In this document: positions 19,480 to 30,200 of the stretch, piece by piece
Numbering within the stretch: the first letter of the stretch is position 1
Layout: every line of letters starts with the position of its first letter
Origin: Tenodera sinensis
Lineage: Eukaryota > Arthropoda > Insecta > Mantodea > Mantidae
NCBI GenBank assembly: GCA_030765045.1
Contig: CM060969.1
Span: 59,626,716-59,690,715, forward strand
Reading direction: 5' to 3'
Length of the DNA: 64,000 nucleotides
Notes under the pieces: model-generated
Database searches by the model: none
What the model was told of the DNA's origin: nothing
What the model saw: only the letters and a program-made list of their open reading frames with translations
Made by a program: the position numbers and the translations under genes

Positions 19480-22370
19480 AGACCCCTGGGGGTTCCTATT
19501 TGAAAACCGATCAGTTTGCCATTCCGCGCAACATACTAAGCGTTGGAGGTGTTTTTTTTTGGGGGGGGGGTGTGGGGGAACCCCAGTATTCTATGCGAGC
19601 ACATCACGATTTTAGAAGAGCTGAAAGTTACCAACAAAGCTACTCAATCAGCTATCCCTGCGTTTTAGTGATAGCTAGTTCACAAATATACAACTATTTC
19701 AATCACGCAACATCCAAATTGTTGAAACCCTCTCTTTTTTGTGTAAAGCAATAAAAGTATTGCTTGAGGGGGCGTAACTGGGATGTTCATAATGCGCAGG
19801 CTTTTAAAAACAGTGCGACCTACGGCTGTTTCGAGGATTATATAACCGTAAAATTTGTGCACCTGTTCTTAAGATTTATTTTGGAACAAAACTGCGAAAT
19901 ACAATTTTTTACACAAACGTTTTTCAGCATCGGGTCCTCTTAATTGTTTCTACATCCCAAAATTGCTCTATTCACTTCAGTGACGTGACACTGACCAACC
20001 CACTTCCTCTTTAAGACATTATTGGATAGCTCAATAGCTAAAGCAAAAGACAAGTAGGGTGGGAGCGATTTACTAAACACTAGCACAATCCATAGACCAT
20101 GGGATTTTACCAAGTTCTTGTACTATAGTGCTTAATTATAATGGTAGAGAAAGCTAATATTGTTGCAACTTACGTCAAGAAACTCCTTTTGGCACTGCGG
20201 CGTTTCGCTTACCTGCAACACAGAAACAAAAGTGTGTAAATAATTGCAGATCTGACGTTCCGTGTTTTAAACATAACATCTTTAGCATTTAAACTTGGGG
20301 GAAAAAAAAGTTCGTCTAAATAAAATAATTTAGACCATATGTTTTTCTAGAGAACGTAACTTATTTAAACTAGCTTGTTTATTTTGTATAGGATTACAAA
20401 GTGTTTTAAACACATTCATCTTAAAGGGACCCAGAACAGCTTATGACTTTCTAATTTTTTAACATTATTTTTCAAATCTTGTATCGTAGTTAGCCTCATT
20501 CTAAATGACATAGGTACTGTGTAAATTTCGAAACATTGATGAAATAGTTTTTCAGCTACAAGCTATTTTCTATTTTTCACATCGTAAAATTTAAAAATAT
20601 AAAGTACTCCTTGCAGTGCACATATATCTTATTTTCATCAGTATCCTTTGCCATAGTACTTGAATTCCTAAGAGGTGAATTTAGAAGCTCTTTTCATTTT
20701 GTACTTTGAATAACAAAATATTAGTTATAACCATTAATGCATATATTTCAGCCTAAAAGGTAAACATTTGAGATTAATAGCACCACTGTGCCCAAGCTCG
20801 TAGCCCAAAATGGATTCTACAATTTCTTTAAACACTACTGTAGATCAATTGTGCCGATTTTTATGAAAAAGTAAAGAAAACCGTAATGTGTGGGTTATTT
20901 ATCATATCGAAAAATGTCATTCTGAAAAAACTTAAATTTTATACTGAAAACATTAATGCAGGCTAATGTATCTGATGTAAAGGGTTAAAATTGTCTACCC
21001 CTTGAAAAAGGTCTGGAACACCATAAAACGCATTTAAAGCTAATTTTTGCAAAAATCCGCAAGTCGAAAATATTGGCCACTTTGGCTATAAAGATCTGCC
21101 CTAGATCCTCTTAAGCCATCGACAGCTGTATTTGTTTTCCCTCATGCATTCAAGTATTCGTAACAATTTATAAAACACCTAGTGCTGACTTATATGTATT
21201 CCACTTCTCTGCTGAGAAGAGCGCAATAGGAATGTACATACTGACCAGGTTACTCTCTGTTGAATGATAAATTTATGTACATAAACGCCCAAACGTAGCA
21301 GAAGAGCCACAGGGATCATTAGAGATGTGGAGGGACCCAAAGCATGATAGTGTAGAAGCTAAAAATAAATGCAGTTGAGATACAAATAATTGCATGCAGT
21401 GACGGTGTTATATCCAAATTAATTCACGAAACACGTAAACTGTGAGATGACGTTGCACATCTTTGGTGCATTGAATATCCTGCGAAAACAACTTTCATTT
21501 GTACACGTTACAAATGTTACAACATATGTTAGAAGAGATCCTGATCGACGTTTGTTAATGTGGGATTCGTTTTTGACCCAGCTGGAAGACCCAGAGTTTC
21601 TGTCTAAAGTTGTGCCAGTTTTTATGTAAATGGTTAGGTGAACTGACGTAACATTTGGTACTAGTCCGATAGTAATCTTCACTGGAGCAAGGAGCTAATG
21701 GCGTCATGGTTTAAGTCATTTATGAAAATACCGGATCATAGGCCCCTACTTCTTTAATGGAACACTTAACAGCGAACATCACTTGGCTCTGTTAGGGTAT
21801 GAATTACTACTTGATTTGCATTTGCTGGGTTCTGAAAATCAGACTGGTTCATGCAGGACTATGTAGCCCCCCCCCCCCCTCCTCACATTATAATACACAA
21901 GTTCGTGATTGGTAGATGAAAAACTTCCCCCCAGTGGATCCGTCTTAGGGGACGAGTGAAATGGGCTCCTCGATATCCGAACTTAAACCTGATGGATAAT
22001 GTTGTGTATGGTTATGAAAAATAAGTTTTCATAGTCAAGACCAGGGACAAAAACTATCTGCAAAAGCGCATCATAACCGTACGCTATTCGTAACGCCTGG
22101 CCTGGTAACCAGCATTCTGTGGAACGATTGAGACCTTTACAATTATTATGTTTCGACTTAGACTAAAACCATATTTAACATATATTGTAAATACACTGAA
22201 ATCTCTATGATGCGGGACTTTTGGGACACTCTGTAGAACGGCACAATGGAGTAAACGATGGAGGGTGCATCATTTTATACTGCACAATTCAAAAAGATCT
22301 CAGAAGATCAGTATCATTTATATATTAGAATTGCAAAATCATTAATTGCTTTTAATCATTGTTTTATTAT
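19480..22370. other. Unassigned region
   Basis: The sequence is AT-rich with mononucleotide runs (G at 19560, C at 21867-21880). At about 20978-20994 the motif CTGATGTAAAGGG is followed by TTAA, which could be one end of a piggyBac-type element, but I found no partner end. No coding domain was recognised. Confidence 0.4.
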
Positions 22371-22501
22371 AAGGTCAAACTATACTATTCTACTCCACTG
22401 AAGAAAACGTTCTTTGCGATAATGTTTCAGAACATATTTCACAACATTTTTTATTACAGTTTCACGGGCGATCAGCCGTGTGAGGTTTGAAAATATTGAG
22501 C

Positions 22502-22535
22502 TTTCGGCCATTCTAAACTCCATGGCCTTCGTCAG
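22502..22535 (-). ncRNA. Hammerhead-ribozyme core-like motif HH2
   Basis: On the minus strand CTGACGA (22529-22535) is followed by a hairpin, GGCCAT and ATGGCC around a 10-nt loop, and then by GAAA (22502-22505). This is the CUGANGA, stem II, GAAA arrangement of the hammerhead core. Such motifs are known from Penelope-like elements and related retroelements in arthropods. I could not fold a convincing stem III with a UH cleavage site, so catalytic activity is unproven. A 144-codon open frame covers the region (22814-22380) without recognisable domains. Confidence 0.4.
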
Positions 22536-22559
22536 AATGAAAATGACAACAACAAACTG

Positions 22560-23519
22560 CATTTTAAAGAAAACAACATTAGCAATAATAAGATAAAAAT
22601 GCGAATGCATGTGTGTTATTTGTTGCGACCATGACGCGTAACCTAGTTGCTTAAAGTTCATATAGGTATTTTCTAAGAGTCTATACCCCTTTTTCCACAG
22701 TTCTAGTGTCAAGTAGACGAGCCATCTTTTAACAAGATGCAAGTTTGAAATCTCATTTTCCGCTTGTCCAGATGTCTTGAACGTACAATCACTCATAAAG
22801 GAAACTGAGGTCACGTTTCGAAAGAAAGAGTCGCGTATGCGCTATCTGGTCATCCCTAGGTGAAGGGGGCAAGCGCGTTATAAACATATATTCAATTGCA
22901 AATGAGTATTAATGGTTTATATTTTAAAACGAGCTTCAGTTAACTAAACAATTATATCCTATACCTCTCGAATGTGAAAATTGAAGAGCCGAAAAACTAG
23001 CTATCCCGTTTTAGATAGAAACCGGAAAAAAACAACAACAAACATTCGTCAGCATTTGAACCTTCGTACTTCAGTTTTAGAAGCCAGCACTTTACCAAAG
23101 CGCTATTGTGGTATCTAGTTTTGGTTTTTCACATTAATGCCTTTCACGGCCGGAAGACCTATTTTTAGGCTAACTCAGGTGTTCGAAATTAATGTGCTAG
23201 AAACATCCGAGTGTCTCCTTTCGAGAACTAAATCATCTACTAGAAATGCCGGATCTATGAATGTAATATTTGGGATGTTTCCCTTTTTAACTGTTGTTCA
23301 GTAACTATATATTTAGAAGCCATATAACCAAATACGCTCTATATTCCTTATTCACAGTCAAATTAAGGAAACATGCTTTAGTCTTTCGTTCAAATAGAAT
23401 CCATTTGTACTTGCCCTTAATTCTTCACTCTTCAGAGAATACGAAAAAATATAACAATGTAATAATGATGGTACCACAGCCACCGCCACCGCCACCACCA
23501 CATTATTTGTTAGCCGGAG

Positions 23520-23556
<37 letters not shown>

Positions 23557-23790
23557 AAAGAAAAAGAGAGAATTTTATCCCCAGCTTTGAACATTCGACC
23601 TCTGCAATACTAATCCTGAATACTTCTCGTGCTTATTTTGTGCATTTGGTCTCTGGCACACTCTCTTGCCTCTCCCACACTTCCGTCTAAAGGATGAATT
23701 AAGTTCACTGAACAGCTATGCATGATGCGGCCCCTAGATACTTTTGAGAGACAGTGTACATGTAGTATATCTGAAGAATACTGACGATCA
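22560..23790. other. Unassigned region with a poly-A tract
   Basis: No coding domain was seen. A poly-A run of about 35 residues lies at 23520-23554, after a CCACCGCCACCGCCACCACC stretch. The open frames through them are Pro or Lys runs. Confidence 0.5.
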
Positions 23791-23799
23791 CCTGCATTG

Positions 23800-24030
23800 G
23801 CCGCGCCGTGGCCGAGTGGTTAGATCATTTGCCCCTCACCAACCGAGCCGGGTTCGATCTCAGGTGGCCGCATGTGGGATATGTAGTGGACAAAGCGGCG
23901 CAGGTGCGGGCTTCCTGCAGGTTCTTCGGTTTCCCCCGCCATCTCATTCTACAGGTGCTCCATCTTCATTCCCATCAGTGCCTGCCGTATCGCATGCACT
24001 AGAAGTGGGCGTTAAACACTACAAAAAAAT
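23800..24030 (+). mobile_element. tRNA-derived SINE, family S3, with an 8-bp target duplication
   Basis: The head reads GGCCGCGCCGTGGCCGAGTG with GTTAGATCATTTGCC, a Leu/Ser-type A-box region, followed by a GGGTTCGATCTC B box. The body has GGTTTCCCCCGCCATCTCAT and ends in GGGCGTTAAACACTACAAAA. Direct repeats CTGCATTG flank it at 23792-23799 and 24031-24038. Its open frames are by-products of the SINE. Confidence 0.85.
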
Positions 24031-24509
24031 CTGCATTGAATTCCCACCCTAGTATCCTAGCTATTGAATTAGCTACAAACTCTTTCAACAAAACTACAGT
24101 GAATTTCTCAGTTGATGAAGATTTTCAAAGGAATCAGAGAAAAGGTAACTGTTAAAAAATTTGTTTAATATGAAGCACGAACTTTACAGCCAGACTCCGT
24201 ACTACCAAATCTGACCCAACCGCCACAAAATAACTTTTTTCTGCAAAGGTCTAGGAGAGGGCACGAAAACAGCACAACTGCACCATCTAATGCACATTAC
24301 TCCACAAAATTGTACCGTGCAGCTGTAGACATATTTGTAACTTTACATGTAGAACAAGCTACATCACTGCTGGCAATTTCACAAAACACATATAAGAAAA
24401 TGCATGATTGTGTTGTATGATTCAGTTGTTCTTCACTTGGAATGACCTTTCGAAATTAGTCTGCTCCTCAAATATACGATAGAATTCAATAGATAGTAGG
24501 TTTCGGGCT

Positions 24510-24600
24510 TGTAAGCCGTGGTACAGTCGATGAATTTTCTGACGTTTCGCCCAAGACTGCATTGGGCATCTTCAGAGAATGAGTCGTCTGGGGCGACCTT
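24510..24600 (-). ncRNA. Hammerhead-ribozyme core-like motif HH1 (Penelope-like end)
   Basis: On the minus strand CTGAAGA (24569-24575) precedes a perfect 6-bp stem II (GCCCAA and TTGGGC) and then GAAA (24545-24548). After it come CGTC and, further on, GACTGTA, which could form stem III with one bulge and end in a U-A dinucleotide where hammerheads cleave. The layout CTGAAGATGCC, loop, GGCGAAACGTC is widespread in arthropod Penelope-like element ends. No PLE reverse transcriptase or GIY-YIG domain was found nearby, so this is an isolated end. Confidence 0.5.
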
Positions 24601-24792
24601 TTTTTAAATTTTTTTTTGTTTGTTTGTTTATTAACAAGTTTTGGCCTGGTGCCGGTACAGCTTACAGGCTCAAATTTACATTTATTTACATTTTATAGAT
24701 ATTTTTGGGTTTCAACAAAAACCCATGCGGTGGCCATCCTTAGGTCACCGAGAACAGTTTTTGTTTCTATATGTCTTTCTTTGCTTCATTAG

Positions 24793-24793
<1 letters not shown>

Positions 24794-24880
<87 letters not shown>
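24794..24880 (+). repeat. (CA)n microsatellite
   Basis: An uninterrupted CA array, followed by degenerate CACTCACA sequence. The overlapping frames encode Thr-His or Cys-Val repeats only. Confidence 0.98.
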
Positions 24881-24881
<1 letters not shown>

Positions 24882-25009
24882 TTATATACTCACACTCACA
24901 CGCGCGATGGGGGAACAAAGGCAGACCCCGGCAATATAATTTCATTCATTTTGACTATCTGACCCTTGGCATCTTGAACAGATAAAGGACCAAGGAAACT
25001 TTGAAAACA

Positions 25010-25080
25010 AAGGGGGGGGGGGGGGGGAAGTAAAGAAAGAAAAAGAAAGAAAAAGAAAGAAGGAAAGAAAGGAAATAAAC
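25010..25080 (+). repeat. Poly-G run and (GAAA)n-like purine tract
   Basis: A G run at 25011-25027 leads into an AAAGAAAG-rich purine stretch next to the left end of the hAT element. Confidence 0.9.
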
Positions 25081-25137
25081 TCAATCAGGAGGTAGGTTCT
25101 GTCAGATTACAAACCAGAAAGCTGTCTTATCAATGAG

Positions 25138-27210
25138 TAGGGCTAGGAAGTTCATGCATTTGCATGTTTTTTCATAGGGGTTAAAAACGTATGCTATTAC
25201 ATTATGTGCACGAATTATGGAATTTTCAGTTATTTGGACATGATTTTATAGTGCATATAACTGCATATTTTCTTGATTTTTATAAATGCATATTATTTCA
25301 ATATTATAGCCCCTATATTGCATATTTTAATGATTTTTTATGGTTTTTTTATTATTTTTTTCCACCTGGATAATATTTTTCATATTGGTAGTATTGCGCA
25401 TGATGCAACTCAGGAATATTTCAATATTATAGCCCCTATATTGCATGTTTTAATGATTTTTATGGTTTTTATTATTTTTTCTATGTGTATAATACTTTTT
25501 GTATTGCGCATGTTGATGCAACTAGCGAGGTGAGTCATGTTGTCATCCCTTCATTATATGTATGTGCGTAGAGAACAATCAGTGCGTTATATGAGAGGTT
25601 TATATTAACAAACATAAAGTGCAGGTCAACGTTTTGAGCAGCACGATTATAGCAACACTTGCTTGCCCTCCAATAATTCTGCCGTGGTCTACAAACGTAA
25701 CTGTTGTGAAATGGTTCCCACCAATAAAATTAGGCGTATAAAATGTTAAAGAGCTCTTCAAATGCCGAAAATAACACTAGCACTTCGAGTGCTAAATTAA
25801 TTAGTTTACAGAGTTTTCGGGTGATTAAATATTTAATTTATGTACTGTATTGTGAAGCTTGTGAGAAAAATGTAGGGAGTGAGAAAAGATTTCAAATAGT
25901 TCAGCACATTCACTTAGGTCGGACATTGTTAAAATAACGTATTGTCAAATATACAAATGAATTAGCGAATCAGTTTGTGTGGTTCTCTGTTGATGAAACC
26001 CCTGATTCTGAGCGCCGTTCCCTTGCTAATATAAATGCGGATGCTTTAAATAATGAACAAAAGACTACACCTTATCTTCTTAACGTGTGCGAATTCTCGG
26101 CCATTGACAGTGTACCTGTAACCCAGTTTGTGATGGACTCTTTGAAATTACTATGGCCATGTGGAATCAAATACCACCGCTTACTTTTATTTGTTACTGA
26201 TGCAGGTTCTTATATGGTAAAACCAGGACAAACTCTGAAAGGTATTTTTCCTAACATAATTCATATAACTTGTTTGGCATACGCTCTTCATCGCATTTCT
26301 AAGACAATACGCGATTCTTTCCCATTGGTAGATAGATTTGTATGTTGTACAAAGAGAATTTTTGTTAAATCTCCTAAAAGAGTTAAGTTGTTTAGATCAA
26401 CAGCATCTAATATCCGACTTCCTCCTGCACCAGTGTTAACTCGATGGAGAACATGGTCGATGCAGTTTTATATTATGCTGAGCACATAGAAATAGTCGAA
26501 GAGGTTGTTAATTCATTGGACTCGAAAGATGCTTCATCAATAGAAAGTGTGCAAAATATTCTGTCAGGCACTGGGTTAAAAGAGGATCTTAGTTTCATAT
26601 CTGCCCATTTTTCTTTCTTACCAACAGCCATAAAGGCATTGGAAGCTGTAGGATCTCCTTTGCATGAATCACTTACTGTCTTTGAAAAAACAATATGTGA
26701 TCTAAGTTCGGTTCCTGGTAGTATAGTACAAAAAGTAAAAGAGAAAGTGAATTATGTAATTTCAAAAAATTCTGGTTATAAACAGATGTGCGATATTCGA
26801 GACATCCTGGAAAGAAAACCATCTGTCACACCAAGAGACTTGACTCTCTCTGTGAAGCAGTTTACATCATTTAAATATGCCCGATAACATCTTGTGACGT
26901 GGAGAGAAGTTTTTCACGTTACAAAAGTGTTTTACGAGAGAACAGACGATGTTTTACTGTTGGAAATTTGTGCAAAGTGTTGGTTGTGAACTGCAATTTG
27001 GCAGTTAATACTAGCAGCGGGACCACTTCTGCTTCAACCTCTAAGGAATAAGGTAACTTTATCTATTATTTATACTAACTCGCCTTGTCTACTGCAAAGG
27101 GGCATTGTTTTAATTCAATAGTGCATATTTCTTGGCATATTTTCAAGTTTTTAAGAGCATATTTGCATGCATATTTCAGTGTTTTTTAGGGCATGAACTT
27201 CCGAGCCTTA
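25138..27210 (+). mobile_element. hAT transposon (CGGBP1-like), 2073 bp, with an 8-bp target duplication
   Basis: Both ends are identifiable. The left end reads TAGGGCTAGGAAGTTCATGC; the right end, on the minus strand, reads TAAGGCTCGGAAGTTCATGC. They are flanked by perfect 8-bp copies of TCAATGAG (25130-25137 and 27211-27218), the size hAT transposases make. Subterminal regions on both sides repeat GCATATTT-like motifs, probable transposase-binding sites. A tandem duplication of about 130 bp lies near the left end (25285-25530). The transposase inside is broken, so the copy is non-autonomous now. Confidence 0.92.
25743..27050 (+). pseudogene. hAT transposase, CGGBP1-like, frameshifted
   Basis: The N-terminus has a zinc-finger region, YCEACEKN, then IVQHIHLGRT, in the position of the BED/C2H2-like DNA-binding domain. 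A stop at 25935 and an apparent loss of the linker follow; the frame resumes at YTNELANQFVWFSVDETPDS, with the first catalytic Asp in DET. Conserved catalytic-core blocks are LLFVTDAGSYMV, ITCLAYALHRI and PAPVLTRWRTW. A frameshift near 26440 moves to the next frame (26444-26887). The C-terminal dimerisation block is DVERSFSRYKSVLRENRR (about 26900-26955). With the shifts repaired the order would be normal for the family, but this copy cannot make a working enzyme. Confidence 0.88.
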
Positions 27211-27219
27211 TCAATGAGT

Positions 27220-30200
27220 AATGAATTTTCTAACGACAGTCAGTGCAACAAACTTTGTAGCAGGTAGCACTAACTACTGTTAATTCAGAATTACAAACTG
27301 AATCACACATCTTTTGTTTACTCGTATGTAAAGCAAGGTGTATTTGCCGCACTTTTGTCTCAGGAGCGAGCACCATAGGAAGCAGGTCATTTCAAATTGC
27401 GAAATAGGTGTAACATGGACTAGCACTTAAAAAGCTGCCGTTACTTGAACAAAATCGTCGCATGTTGGGAATCAAGCATAATGCAATCAAGACTCCAGTT
27501 AAGGAAAGAGTAAACAAGGAACGGGATTTGCGAATCGGGTCGACTAGAACGCTTGCGGATCTCATTTGTAGGAATACTGATATATTAAACAAAAGGGAAT
27601 TAAATCAAAATGTTCCAAAAGTGTAGCACCAAATTATAATACATGCAGTCAAGCGTTTCATCGTATAGCACCGATTTGAATTGTATCTACTAAAGTTGAG
27701 AAGTACTAAGCTTGATCCTGGAAACTAAAGCATTAAATTTCCCAGAACTGGATGCAGTACACGGCAATCACGCGAAGCGTTAATGGCTTGGGGCTTTACT
27801 TAGCCTTGGATACGTGTTCTTCATTATGTATTCCCAAGACATTAATGTGTATTATTTAATATCAGGGACAAATACCAAGATGTGAATACGCTGCAAGCAA
27901 GAGGCTGAAAAGCGTGGGCGTATTACACCACACATGGGTCGACATTGATAATTAATCACCAGCAGCACTGCCAACAACGAACTATAACTTGATTTCAGAA
28001 TCTTCAAGAAGGAATGTGTTTTAAAGCGAGGCATTCAGCACCTTGGGACATCGGTTGGGAATTCCATGGGAGTTGGCAAATAGAAGCTTAACACGTATTG
28101 CTTACGATCTGGGAATATCAATGCAGTATACCAATGGAATTTTTGCTCACTGGCTGATCAACTTCTTTCCCATGTAAGCTCTTATAAGAACAATCTAAAA
28201 TGCACTATTGAAAGCCCTGTGGACGACAATCGCGATATATCTGAGAACATCAGAATGGTGGAGCATATGAGTGCATGTTGCAGATTTGTAAGAAGACTTC
28301 AAACTCCGAAAATAGTCTACGAGTGTTAGATGCTATGTTAAGCTTCACATTCAAATCGTGAGGGGGGTACACGATTACACGTTTTTAGCAGAATATCGCT
28401 TCTTTGCGGTCAATGTGTTGATGTGGCCAGCAAAGTCGTTGTGAAAAAATACAGGAGACCCTTCCTGGTGGAAGCATTGCTTCAACAATTGAAATAGGTG
28501 AACGTCGCACCATTATCATTTAAACACAATAATTCTATTTTTCCAGTATTTCTAAGCATAAATTTTGAGTTACACAGTCCTTGTCTCTCGGAGTATATCT
28601 ATAGCCGCATAAAATAATTTTCCAATGTTAACTCACGTTATAGACAGTTGGAAGGTAGTGAACGGGTGAAAAAGTGTCAGAGCAGTTCGAAGCACCCTAA
28701 TATACAGAAAAGAACAATTTATTGTTTAATTGTATAAGCTTAACCACTTTCTGAACCAGCAGGCTTGGAAAATTATAAGATTTGTCTGGAAGTTATTAGT
28801 TGCTTTTGGTGCCAAGCTAGAATTTTATATCATAGTTTACATTGTTCTACTCGTCCTTTCATATTCGGTCTTGATGGCGTTTTACAGCTTTTAAGAAACT
28901 AAATCAATTGCAGAAGTTGACTTTTTTTTAATGTGGGCTATTCAGAATCACTGCAACAGGTAGTTACAGATCACTAAAATATGGCTGAGTTGCTACTTTC
29001 ACTATCATGTAAACGTAATTACAGGATTCAAGGACTGAAACGCATATGTAGAAGTAATAACGCCACCAGAAGCTCTGCTAAACCTGTTCTACCCACTACA
29101 GAGCCAAAAGGTTCATTTAGCTCTTTACGGTACTGCTGTGAAATATACGAACACAATCAACATAATCCACAGTGGTCGATTGGAGTGCGTTTTCTACTGG
29201 CGGGTTTTGCACTGCACATGTAAAACAAATTACTTCCACGGGCGATTGAAAGGGACTGCATTACAATATTTTGCACAAAACCAGATGCAATGGTGAAGCT
29301 ACTTATTGCATTTTCATAAAATACTGTTTGTATGCCTAAATATTGCATTTCCATATTCTTCATGAATTTAATCCTTGCTCTCTGCAGACTTTACTGAGGG
29401 CAAATTTTTGTAAGTCAAAATTTGAGTACATCCAGGATTATGTTTTCTAGAAAAATGATTACAAAATAAATCAGTTGCATCATATTTTTATTATGGACGA
29501 TTTAAGGTTAACTTCGGCAGCAGCATCCTCGACTATCAGCACCCCCCCCCCCCCCAACTCCAAAAATAACATTTAGCGGTCCCAAGAATTAGGCTGTGTG
29601 AAGTAAGATTTCGCTTCTGAGCTAGTTTCCATTCAAAATGTTCTGAAACCCTGCTTGATCAACATTTTGAGCTCTTGATTTACAACTGTTGAATTTTAGT
29701 GTATTATCTGATCTCATCAGAGCTTTTTAACTGATAGTTCCTTTGCTATATCTGATCAATCCTATTAAGAATGCAAGAATTCAGCGCATAGTAACTCTTT
29801 CGGCGCATAGATGTTGCATTAGTAAGAGTAAAGCAAAATTAATTCGTTATTAATATTAGAAAGCAACAGAAAATTTTGTAAAAGAAGATGATAAAAGAGG
29901 GGGGTTTAAATGGTACAGATAATGTGAAAATGGGAAATTATAGATTCCTAGTGCTAACATGGGAAGCTGAAGGAAGCAGAGGAAGGGAAAGACCAAGAGA
30001 ACAATATGAAGAATATGAACATTTTGAGTGAAATTAAGCCACTTTTATTTGCGAACTCACAAATATCCGTTCAGTTTGTAAAACGTGTATTGACAACATA
30101 TGCACGCAGACAAATTAGTCTATATTAAAATAACTAAATGTATGGATGGGGTCTGAAGAAGGATGGCGCCTAGAAGACATGCAGATGACAGGGACTTAGG

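Noticed and set aside
20412..20994. A complete piggyBac-type element between AAGGGACCC and AAAGGG-TTAA
   Set aside because: The two ends are not inverted copies of each other.
23294..23594. Proline-rich/lysine-rich small protein
   Set aside because: Produced by a CCACCG repeat and a poly-A tract.
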